DNA of 64,000 nt from an uncultured Fretibacterium sp. Lineage in GTDB: Bacteria > Synergistota > Synergistia > Synergistales > Aminobacteriaceae. The position numbers and the translations under genes are program-made. A model generated the notes under the pieces. The model made no database searches and was not told the DNA's origin. It saw only the letters and a list, made by a program, of their open reading frames with translations. Within the stretch, counting starts at the first letter, position 1; each line of letters starts with the position of its first letter. Positions 51,451-59,052 of this stretch are shown here, in pieces. The DNA lies in contig CALEPX010000003.1 of the NCBI GenBank assembly GCA_937911045.1, positions 62,001-126,000 on the forward strand, read 5' to 3'.

Positions 51451-52454
51451 TGGCAAATAACAAGAAAATTACAATCGCTGTTGACGCTATGGGCGGTGAT
51501 AATGCCCCGGGCGAAATTTGCAAAGGTGCTATCGAGGCGTGCAAAAAATTCAGTGACGTAGAGATTATATTAACCGGTGACGAGTTCAAGATTCAATCAT
51601 GTCTCAAGAATTTCAAAATCAGTCCGCAAATTCGTGTCGTACATACTACGGAAATTATTCAGCCTGATGAACACCCAGCACTGGCAATTCGCAAAAAGAA
51701 AGATTCAAGCATGAGAGTTGCTATGGAAATGGTACGTTCCGGTGAAGCTCAGGGATTTGTTTCGGCTGGAAGTACTGGAGCGATTGTGGCTGGCGGAGTT
51801 TTAATCGTGGGCAGATTATCCGGGATAGATCGTCCGGCTCTTGGAGTTCCGCTGCCGACGATTGAACGCCCGAGTTTCATGCTTGATGTCGGAGCTACGG
51901 TCAGATGCACGCCGAATAATCTTTTGCAATTTGCTCTGATGGGAAATATATACTCGCGAAAAATCCTGAAGGTGCAGAATCCTGAGATTAAATTGCTCTC
52001 GAATGGCACGGAAAATATAAAAGGCGATGACACGGTTCTTGGCGCGAAGGAATTGATCCGGAAACGTGAGAATCTGAATTTTCAGGGATATATCGAGGGC
52101 AATGATATTGTCTGGGGACGTGCTGACGTAATAGTTTGCGACGGCTTTAACGGAAATATTGCGTTGAAAATGGGCGAGGGGATCATGCAAGGTCTGAAAT
52201 CGCTATTAACGGACGAAGTGAAGCAATCGCTCATGGCAAGGCTGGGAATATTATTCATGTCCGGTGTCGTGAAAAAATTATGGACGCGCTTTAACTACGA
52301 GAAATACGGCGGAACTCCTTTGCTGGGCGTGAACGGTGCTGTGATTAAGGCTCACGGACGCTCGAAATCTCCGGCAATCGTCAGCGCAATTTCTGCAGCA
52401 AGAGATTTTATCGACGAGGACGGTGCTGAACAAATCAGCGATGATATTAACTAG
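51450..52454 (+). CDS. plsX: Phosphate acyltransferase PlsX
   Basis: A 334-residue PlsX that converts acyl-ACP to acyl-phosphate for phospholipid synthesis at the membrane surface. ITIAVDAMGGDNAPGEICKGA opens the protein; GFVSAGSTGAIVAGG, RPALGVPLPT, MLDVGATVRCTPNNLLQFA and CDGFNGNIALKMGEG are conserved. It overlaps the fapR stop by one base, and a 6-bp repeat follows its end. Confidence 0.96.
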   Translation: MANNKKITIAVDAMGGDNAPGEICKGAIEACKKFSDVEIILTGDEFKIQSCLKNFKISPQIRVVHTTEIIQPDEHPALAIRKKKDSSMRVAMEMVRSGEAQGFVSAGSTGAIVAGGVLIVGRLSGIDRPALGVPLPTIERPSFMLDVGATVRCTPNNLLQFALMGNIYSRKILKVQNPEIKLLSNGTENIKGDDTVLGAKELIRKRENLNFQGYIEGNDIVWGRADVIVCDGFNGNIALKMGEGIMQGLKSLLTDEVKQSLMARLGILFMSGVVKKLWTRFNYEKYGGTPLLGVNGAVIKAHGRSKSPAIVSAISAARDFIDEDGAEQISDDIN

Positions 52455-52486
52455 AACTGGAACTGGAACTGGAATTGGAACTGGAG
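52452..52486. repeat. GAACTG hexamer tandem repeat after plsX
   Basis: About five copies of a 6-bp unit (GAACTG, one with a T change), ending in GGAGG. The repeats form the whole plsX to DUF296 spacer and merge into the downstream ribosome site, so copy number would set the spacer length. Confidence 0.9.
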
Positions 52487-52496
52487 GGAAAAATAT

Positions 52497-52919
52497 TTGG
52501 AATACAGACGCTTTGGGAATAAATATTTCGTGAGAATGGACAAGGGCGAGGAGATTCTTTCGCAGCTGAAAATTCTTTGTGAACGTGAGAATATCAAGCT
52601 GGCGGAAGTCAAAGCTCTCGGCGCGCTGAATGATTTCACGGTCGGATTGTTTGATATTAACGAGAAGCAATATTACCCGAATAATTTTACGGGCATGTTC
52701 GAGATCACAAGTTTGTGGGGAACTATCACGACGATGAACGGCGAATTTTACGCGCATATTCACATGAGTGCTGGAGATCGTGAGGGCAAAGTCTTCGGCG
52801 GTCACTTGAACAGAGCGGTTGTGAGTGCTACGTGTGAAATGACAGTCGAAGTTTCGGACGGAATCGTTGAGCGCAAATTCAGTGATGAAGTCGGGCTAAA
52901 TCTGTTTGAGTTTTGTTAA
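52497..52919 (+). CDS. PPC/DUF296 domain protein
   Basis: A 140-residue protein with the PPC (DUF296, PD1-like) fold, seen in RFGNKYFVRMDKGEEILSQLKILCERENIKLAEVKALGALNDFTVGLFD and HIHMSAGDREGKVFGGHLNRAVVSATCEMTVEV. The HxH and GGHL motifs are at the places where bacterial members bind metal. Such proteins trimerise; their function in bacteria is unsettled. TTG start with GGAGGG about 9 nt upstream. It sits between plsX and fabK, so it should be expressed with fatty-acid synthesis. Confidence 0.87.
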   Translation: MEYRRFGNKYFVRMDKGEEILSQLKILCERENIKLAEVKALGALNDFTVGLFDINEKQYYPNNFTGMFEITSLWGTITTMNGEFYAHIHMSAGDREGKVFGGHLNRAVVSATCEMTVEVSDGIVERKFSDEVGLNLFEFC

Positions 52920-52935
52920 GAGGTGAATGTTAAAA

Positions 52936-53880
52936 ATGAAGCTTGATTTGCAAAATAATCGTGTCGCGAAAATTTTGGGAACGCAATATCCGTTGATACA
53001 GGGGGGAATGGCTTGGGTAGCAAATGCTGAACTGGCAAGTGCTGTGAGTAACGCTGGCGGTTTAGGCGTGATAGCTGCGGCGGCAACTCCTCCGGATATA
53101 CTCGAAGCGGAAATTCTGAAGGCGAAGAAATTGCTCGAACCCGGAAGACCGTTTGGATTAAATATAATGCTCATGTCACCGACGGCAGAAGCAGCTCTCG
53201 AAGTTGCAGTTAAACAGAAAGTTCCGGTTGTTACGACAGGTGCAGGCAGTCCGGGAAAATTTCTTGAGAGACTGAAGCCTCTGGGAACGATTGTGATACC
53301 GGTTGTGGCGTCGGTTGCACAGGCTCGACGAGTTGAAAGACAGGGAGCAGATGCAGTCATAGCTGAGGGAATGGAAGCTGGCGGACATATCGGTGAATTG
53401 ACGACTATGGTTCTGACTCCGCAAATTTCTGAAGCTGTGAAGATTCCGGTTATAACGGCTGGAGGAGTTGTTGACGGTCGCGGAATTGCAGCAGCGTTCA
53501 TGTTGGGAGCGCAGGGCGTTCAGGTTGGCACGAGATTTATTTGCTGCGAGGAATGCACGGTGCATAAAAATTATAAGCAGGCAGTTCTTGACGCGAGAGA
53601 TCGCAGCACGGCAATCACTGGGCAATCATTAGGTCATCCGGTCAGATGTTTGCGTAATAAATTGACGGCTGAATTTGAGAAATTAGAATCACAGAATGCT
53701 CCGGCGAAAGAAATCGAGGCTCTCGGCACGGGGAAATTGCGCGCTGCGGTTGTTGACGGCGATGTAGAATGGGGCTCGTTGATGGCTGGTCAGAGTGCTG
53801 CAATGGTGAACGAGATTTTGCCGGCGAAAGTTATAATCGAGAATATGTTCGCTGAAGCTGAGAAAATTATGAATAATTAG
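52936..53880 (+). CDS. fabK: Enoyl-ACP reductase II (FMN-dependent)
   Basis: A 314-residue FabK/nitronate-monooxygenase-family TIM barrel carrying out the last step of each fatty-acid cycle with FMN and NAD(P)H. Signatures: YPLIQGGMAWVANAELASAVSNAGGLGVIAA, FGLNIMLMSP, DAVIAEGMEAGGHIGELTTM with the catalytic His region, VITAGGVVDGRGIAAAFMLGAQGVQVGTRF and AIEAL...GSLMAGQSAAM. The surrounding fab genes support FabK over other family members. I use the ATG at 52936, which has AGGTG at proper spacing; the ATG at 52927 is too close to it. Confidence 0.94.
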   Translation: MKLDLQNNRVAKILGTQYPLIQGGMAWVANAELASAVSNAGGLGVIAAAATPPDILEAEILKAKKLLEPGRPFGLNIMLMSPTAEAALEVAVKQKVPVVTTGAGSPGKFLERLKPLGTIVIPVVASVAQARRVERQGADAVIAEGMEAGGHIGELTTMVLTPQISEAVKIPVITAGGVVDGRGIAAAFMLGAQGVQVGTRFICCEECTVHKNYKQAVLDARDRSTAITGQSLGHPVRCLRNKLTAEFEKLESQNAPAKEIEALGTGKLRAAVVDGDVEWGSLMAGQSAAMVNEILPAKVIIENMFAEAEKIMNN

Positions 53881-53893
53881 GTGGTGATTACGC

Positions 53894-54847
53894 TTGAGTT
53901 TGGAAAAATATGCGCTGTGTTTTCCGGGACAGGGTTCGCAATCTGTCGGAATGGGGCGTGAATTGTTCGAGGCATTTGATGTTGCGAAGTCTGTGTTTGA
54001 AGAAGCTGATGATGCGTTATCAAGTCATTTGACGCGCTTGATGTTCGAGGGCGATGAATCAGAATTGACGCTAACAAAGAATGCTCAGCCCGCGATTATG
54101 ACCGTGAGTGTTGCGGCGTTGCGAGTGTTGAGTGATTCTATGGGAGTGAATTTGAATCCGGAATGTTGCGCAGGACATAGTTTGGGAGAATATACGGCAC
54201 TGGTTGCTGCCAATGCGCTGTCGTTTTCTGAAGCTGTGAGACTTGTTCACAAACGCGGCGAATTTATGCAGGAAGCTGTTCCCGAGGGCAAAGGCTCAAT
54301 GGCTGCGACGTTGGGAATGAAACCAGAGGCTGCGAAAAATTTGTGCGAGTCCGTAGCTCCTGATGGCGAAGTTCGACCGGCAAATTATAATTCACCCGGA
54401 CAAATAGTGATTTCAGGCTTGACGGAATATGTTGACAAAGCGATTGCTCAGGCGAAAAATTTCGGTGCAAAACGCGCGGTAAAGTTGAATGTCAGTGCGC
54501 CGTTTCACAGCAAGTTCATGAAGCCCGCTGCGGATAAATTGAAACTTGAGTTCGAGAATTGCAAGTCATGGAATGATGCGAAGTGGCAGATTATCGCGAA
54601 TGTCAGTGCAAAACCTGTTAGAAAAGCCGATGAGATTCGTGAATCGCTTTATAATCAGACGTTCAATCCGGTTTTATGGGAAGATTCAGTTGGATTCATG
54701 TGCGGGGATTTGGGCGTGAATGATTATTTCGAGTTAGGCAGCGGAGAAGTTCTCGCCGGATTAATCAAGCGTTGCAGGAAAGGCGTGAATATTATCTCGG
54801 CTGGAAATCCTGAAAAATTGGAGGAAATTGCGAAATGCTTGCACTAG
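53894..54847 (+). CDS. fabD: Malonyl-CoA:ACP transacylase
   Basis: A 317-residue FabD that loads malonyl groups on ACP. It opens CFPGQGSQSVGMGREL; the nucleophile is S96 in AGHSLGEY. A conserved Arg follows (VHKRGEFMQEAVPEGKGSMAATLGM), as does PFHSKFMKPA with the catalytic His. TTG start with GGTGGTGA about 8 nt upstream. fabG begins inside its 3' end (13-nt overlap), so translation is coupled. Confidence 0.96.
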   Translation: MSLEKYALCFPGQGSQSVGMGRELFEAFDVAKSVFEEADDALSSHLTRLMFEGDESELTLTKNAQPAIMTVSVAALRVLSDSMGVNLNPECCAGHSLGEYTALVAANALSFSEAVRLVHKRGEFMQEAVPEGKGSMAATLGMKPEAAKNLCESVAPDGEVRPANYNSPGQIVISGLTEYVDKAIAQAKNFGAKRAVKLNVSAPFHSKFMKPAADKLKLEFENCKSWNDAKWQIIANVSAKPVRKADEIRESLYNQTFNPVLWEDSVGFMCGDLGVNDYFELGSGEVLAGLIKRCRKGVNIISAGNPEKLEEIAKCLH

Positions 54848-55566
54848 TTACGGGAGCTGCGAGAGGAATAGGTCGTGCGATTGCGCTTGAACTTGCGAGA
54901 AATAATATTGACGTCGCGATAAATTATAATTCGAGTTCTGAAGCCGCGAAATTATTATCAAGTGAAGTTGAGAAACTTGGCGTCAAAACCGGAATTTTTC
55001 AGGCGAATGTCAGTGACCGGGATCAAGTTGCGAAATTATTTGCTGACGTGAAAAAATTATTCGGCGAGAGTATTGCGATTCTTGTGAATAATGCCGGAAT
55101 TACTCGCGATAATTTGCTGGTGCGAATGAAACCCGAAGATTGGCACGATGTGATAAACTCGAATCTGAATTCGGTGTTCTATTGCACAAAAGAAGCAATT
55201 CGTGACATGACAAAAGCAAAGTTCGGAAGAATTATTAGTATTTCGTCGATTGTCGGCTTGATTGGAAATTCCGGACAGGCAAATTACGCTGCGTCAAAAG
55301 CTGGAATAATCGCCTTCACGAAATCTGTCGCCAGAGAATACGCGTCACGGGGAATTACGGCGAATGTTGTTGCTCCGGGATTTATCGAGACGAATATGAC
55401 GCAGGTTTTGAAAGATGACGTGAAATCCGGAATTCTGCATAGCGTTCCTGTCGGGAAAATCGGTTCTCCTGAGGACGTTGCGCGCGCTGTGATGTTTTTC
55501 GCAAATGAGTGCAATTCGTACGTGACTGGACAAGTTTTGGCAGTTGACGGCGGAATGACAATGTGA
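54835..55566 (+). CDS. fabG: 3-oxoacyl-ACP reductase
   Basis: A 243-residue short-chain reductase that reduces 3-ketoacyl-ACP with NADPH. The cofactor motif is GAARGIGRAIA, NNAGITRDNLLVRMK is the FabG-specific NAG region, and the catalytic triad is S138, Y151, K155 (YAASKAG). It ends GQVLAVDGGMTM. GGAGG lies about 10 nt before the ATG, which overlaps fabD. Confidence 0.97.
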   Translation: MLALVTGAARGIGRAIALELARNNIDVAINYNSSSEAAKLLSSEVEKLGVKTGIFQANVSDRDQVAKLFADVKKLFGESIAILVNNAGITRDNLLVRMKPEDWHDVINSNLNSVFYCTKEAIRDMTKAKFGRIISISSIVGLIGNSGQANYAASKAGIIAFTKSVAREYASRGITANVVAPGFIETNMTQVLKDDVKSGILHSVPVGKIGSPEDVARAVMFFANECNSYVTGQVLAVDGGMTM

Positions 55567-55647
55567 TAATTTCTGATATTGTTGCTTAGAATTGGATTTT
55601 ATGATAAAAACTTTTGATTGAATGAATCTGAAGGAGGTGAAAATATA

Positions 55648-55902
55648 ATGGCCAGTAAAGATGAAGTCCTTGCAAGATTGAAGGAGATAATCACGGATCG
55701 TCTTGATGTTGAAGCAGATCAGATCGTTCCGGAAGCGTCGTTCGTTGAAGATTTGGGAGCGGATTCGCTTGATTTAGTTGAGTTAATAATGGGAATCGAA
55801 GAGGAATTTGATATCGAGATCCCCGACGAAGATGCCGAGAAACTTACTTCGGTAGGTGAGGCGATGAATTACACTCTGAGCAAAATCGGAGTTGATGACT
55901 AG
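55648..55902 (+). CDS. acpP: Acyl carrier protein
   Basis: An 84-residue acidic carrier. The phosphopantetheine attachment serine is S40 in EDLGADSLDLVELIMGIEEEFDIEIPDEDAEKL. AAGGAGGTGA with 7-8 nt spacing is one of the strongest ribosome sites here, which fits the high level of ACP in cells. An upstream ATG at 55618 in the same frame is not needed. A terminator-like hairpin follows. Confidence 0.98.
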   Translation: MASKDEVLARLKEIITDRLDVEADQIVPEASFVEDLGADSLDLVELIMGIEEEFDIEIPDEDAEKLTSVGEAMNYTLSKIGVDD

Positions 55903-55914
55903 AATTATTTTGTT

Positions 55915-55990
55915 ATACGGGGGGAAAATATTTCGCAATTCGCGCGTGAGAAATCTCGTGAATGGATTTATAATCTCTCCGTATTTTTTT
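55915..55990 (+). terminator. Hairpin with T-run between acpP and fabF
   Basis: ATACGGGGGG pairs with CTCTCCGTAT across a ~48-nt loop and is followed by seven T. It may stop or attenuate transcription after acpP, giving more acpP than fabF mRNA. No FapR-type site is seen after it. Confidence 0.6.
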
Positions 55991-56061
55991 GGGCGAATAA
56001 TCTTGCTGAAGTTTGGCGAGAGTAGAATAGATTAATTAATGTCTCAAAGGGAGATGAGAGT

Positions 56062-57351
56062 TTGAGCAATTTGGGAAATCATGGAAATCTTGAGAAGCAT
56101 AATAATTACGGGAAACGCAGAGTTGTCGTGACTGGTCTTGGACCTGTGAGTCCGATTGCGCTTGGGAAAACGGATTACTGGCGAGCGCTGCGTGATGGCA
56201 AAAATGGCATTGGGCATATCACGACGTTTGAATTGGGAGATTGTCCGGTCACGTTCGGAGCTGAGATAAAAGATTTTGATCCGGCGCAATTCATGCCCGG
56301 CAAAGAGGCTAAGCGTTCAGACAGGGCGATTCATTTTGCGGTTGCTGCTGCGAAATTGGCAGTCGAAGATTCAGGTCTTGATGTCGCTTCGATTGATCCG
56401 TATAGATTGGGCGTGTATATCGGCACAGGTCAGGGCGGAATCGAAACGTCGTTTAATAATTTCAAGACGATGATTGAGAAAGGTTCTCGTCGAGTTAGTC
56501 CGTATTTTATCCCGATGATGATCAGCAACATGTCTACGGCTTATGTCGCGATAGTTTTCGGAGCGAAGGGACCGAATTTGTGTGTTGTTACGGCGTGCGC
56601 TACGTCATTGCACAGCATGGGTGAAGCTTATCACGCTATAGTTCGTGATGACGCTGACGTGATAATTTCCGGCGGAACTGAGGCTGCTTTACGCACGATT
56701 AGTATTGCAGGCTTCGCTTCGATGAAAGCTCTTTCGACTAGAAACGATGATCCTGAACACGCAAGCCGTCCGTTTGATAAAGACCGTGATGGCTTTGTTA
56801 TGGGTGAGGGCGCAGGCGTTGTAGTCCTGGAAGAGCTGAATCACGCACTTGCCAGAAACGCGCATATATACGCAGAATTTACTGGTTACGGGACTTCATG
56901 TGACGCCGGTCATATCACAGCTCCGGATCCTGAAGCAAAAGGCGCAGCATACGCAACTGAACACGCGATGAAAATGTCAGGCTGGGAAAAATCTCAGGTC
57001 GATTATATCAACGCGCACGGAACTTCGACAGGTTTGAATGACAAAATGGAAGCTGCCATGATTAATCATGTTTTCGGCGAGAATGCTAAGAATATAACGG
57101 TAACGTCTACGAAGAGCATGATCGGGCATTGTCTCGGAGCTGCCGGCGGTCTTGAAGTCATAGCGTCATTGCAGGCAATCGAGGAAGGCTATATTCATCC
57201 GACGCTGAATTACACGACACCGGATCCGGAATGCGACTTGAATATCTCGACTGGAAATGGCGTTGAGCGTGAAGTGAATCGCCTGCTCGTGAACAGTTTC
57301 GGATTCGGCGGTCATAACGGAGTCTTGGCGTTTGAGAAATTCAGAGGTTAA
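56062..57351 (+). CDS. fabF: 3-oxoacyl-ACP synthase II
   Basis: A 429-residue condensing enzyme. The nucleophile C179 lies in VVTACATSLHSMGEA, the two histidines in NAHGTSTGLND and SMIGHCLGAAGG, and the C-terminus FGFGGHNGVLAFEK is typical. About 20 Asn/His/Gly-rich residues precede the usual RRVVVTGLGPVSPI start. TTG start with AAAGGGAG upstream. FabH, FabZ and Acc genes are not in the cluster, so chain initiation and dehydration genes lie elsewhere. Confidence 0.96.
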   Translation: MSNLGNHGNLEKHNNYGKRRVVVTGLGPVSPIALGKTDYWRALRDGKNGIGHITTFELGDCPVTFGAEIKDFDPAQFMPGKEAKRSDRAIHFAVAAAKLAVEDSGLDVASIDPYRLGVYIGTGQGGIETSFNNFKTMIEKGSRRVSPYFIPMMISNMSTAYVAIVFGAKGPNLCVVTACATSLHSMGEAYHAIVRDDADVIISGGTEAALRTISIAGFASMKALSTRNDDPEHASRPFDKDRDGFVMGEGAGVVVLEELNHALARNAHIYAEFTGYGTSCDAGHITAPDPEAKGAAYATEHAMKMSGWEKSQVDYINAHGTSTGLNDKMEAAMINHVFGENAKNITVTSTKSMIGHCLGAAGGLEVIASLQAIEEGYIHPTLNYTTPDPECDLNISTGNGVEREVNRLLVNSFGFGGHNGVLAFEKFRG

Positions 57352-57357
57352 ATAATA

Positions 57358-58062
57358 ATGCTTGACGAAAAGAATCTTGCGTTTCTTGAACAGGAATTGA
57401 AATACACGTTTCAAGATGATTTCGTAATCGAGGAAGCTTTGACACACTCATCGTATGCTCACGAAAACGGTCTGCCGTATAATAACGAGAGACTTGAATA
57501 TCTGGGAGATTCGATTCTGAGCTTTATCGTCGCAAGGACGCTATTCAGGATTTACCCGGAAGCTAATGAGGGCGAATTGACGAAAATGCGCTCTGAACTT
57601 GTCAAGGCTGACAGTCTGTACAAGAAAGCTGCGAAATTAGGAATCCCGAATTTGATTCTGCACGGACACGCAATAAGATCGGACGCACTTCCCAAGAAAA
57701 TGATCGCTGATGCAATGGAATCTGTAATCGGAGCTGTGTGTGTTGACGGCGGAGTTGACGCAGCAGAACGCATTATAAAAGACCTGTTCCTGAGCAATGC
57801 AGACGAACGTACAGCGGAATTGGATCCGAAATCTCAGTTGCAATTATGGCTTCAGGCTCGCGGATTACCGTTGCCGAAGTACGAATTGCTCTCGGTTACG
57901 GGACCGTCACATTCGCCGACGTTTGAAGTCAAATCGCGAATCACAGGCATCGAACATCACGCGAAGTACAAGTCTCGCAAAGGTGCAGAAGCTATCGTAG
58001 CAACACGCTTACTCGAAGACTTGAAAAAGCGCGAGGAATATTTTGGCAGCAAGTATGAGTAA
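57358..58062 (+). CDS. rnc: Ribonuclease III
   Basis: A 234-residue dsRNA endonuclease. The catalytic signature reads NERLEYLGDSIL with its acidic residues, and a second acidic site appears in ADAMESVIGAV. A C-terminal dsRNA-binding domain follows (DPKSQLQLWLQARGLPLPKYELLSVTGPSHSPTFEV ... KSRKGAEAIVATRLLEDL). It is typically the last gene of the fab cluster in this lineage, 6 nt behind fabF, and overlaps the next gene. Confidence 0.96.
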   Translation: MLDEKNLAFLEQELKYTFQDDFVIEEALTHSSYAHENGLPYNNERLEYLGDSILSFIVARTLFRIYPEANEGELTKMRSELVKADSLYKKAAKLGIPNLILHGHAIRSDALPKKMIADAMESVIGAVCVDGGVDAAERIIKDLFLSNADERTAELDPKSQLQLWLQARGLPLPKYELLSVTGPSHSPTFEVKSRITGIEHHAKYKSRKGAEAIVATRLLEDLKKREEYFGSKYE

Positions 58063-58963
58063 TAACAAATCCCTCTCTGGTTTTGCAAGAATCGGGGAGG
58101 GAGTTTTCGTGATTATATTTTGCGTAGAGATTTTAATCTTGGGAAATAATTGCGCGTTTGCTCAGGCTGCGAATAGCTCAAAGCTGGAATTTTACGTGAC
58201 GAATCCATGGATATATTTGATCTCGTCGTTTATCGGCGGCGTTGAAGTCGAAGTGATTCCGTTGCAGGGTTGGAACTCGAACGGGGATCTGGTTCGCGCG
58301 GAGATTAATCGTAACGGGAAATTTCTGCAAAATCTTGATCATGAAGCCAGAGTAATTGCTCTTGATGAACAGGACATGATTGATTCCGGGCTTGCGAAGA
58401 ATAATAATCATGCGAATGTGAGAATCTTGTACTCGAAATTCCCGATTGAGATTAATAATATTTCGGATCCGTCGATAATTCCGTTTGTGGCTCAGCGGGT
58501 TCTGGTAGTTCTGTCTGAATGGGACGCTGCGAATTACCCGTATTATCAGCGAAGGCTTGCGGAATTTCAGGCTAGATTGTCGAGTTCGATTTTGGCTGGA
58601 CAGGTTTTGAAAGGCGTGACGATTTGCGCGATGAGTTCGACAAGCGGGATTTTGCTTCAGGCTGCCGGTTGTAAAATCGAGAGACCTGAACCGGAAATTC
58701 TGGAGCAATGGCGCAGAGGGAAATTTTCGGGATTGCGCGAATATCTCGACGAGAAGAAATCCCGTGACGTGATAATAATCGTCGATGATGACATACCGCG
58801 TAACTTGAAAAAATATCTGTTGGCACGTTCGGATATATTCTATTGGGAGCGACCGCAGCTTGACAAGACTGATTATCCGTCGTTTTTACACGAGCAATAT
58901 ATATCACTATGGCAGCGAATTACCAAAAAACCGTTTCCCAGAACACAACGCAGCAAAAAATAG
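58043..58963 (+). CDS. Exported metal-type solute-binding-like protein (ZnuA/TroA-like, tentative)
   Basis: A 306-residue protein with a signal peptide or N-terminal anchor (VFVIIFCVEILILGNNCAFA). The mature part begins KLEFYVTNPWIYLISSFIGGVEVEVIPLQGWNSNGDLV, which resembles the start of TroA/ZnuA metal-binding proteins. FQARLSSSILAGQVLKGVTICA and a second lobe follow. Clear His ligands in the usual places are not obvious, so metal binding is uncertain, and no ABC permease is nearby. TTG start with GAGG 6 nt upstream; it overlaps rnc by 20 nt. Confidence 0.62.
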   Translation: MAASMSNNKSLSGFARIGEGVFVIIFCVEILILGNNCAFAQAANSSKLEFYVTNPWIYLISSFIGGVEVEVIPLQGWNSNGDLVRAEINRNGKFLQNLDHEARVIALDEQDMIDSGLAKNNNHANVRILYSKFPIEINNISDPSIIPFVAQRVLVVLSEWDAANYPYYQRRLAEFQARLSSSILAGQVLKGVTICAMSSTSGILLQAAGCKIERPEPEILEQWRRGKFSGLREYLDEKKSRDVIIIVDDDIPRNLKKYLLARSDIFYWERPQLDKTDYPSFLHEQYISLWQRITKKPFPRTQRSKK

Positions 58964-59052
58964 GCAAAAATCCCGCAAAATTATCACGCGAAAATTCAGG
59001 TTTTAGTTTATAATGCTTGATAATAATATTTTAATCAGGAGGCTGTAAAATC

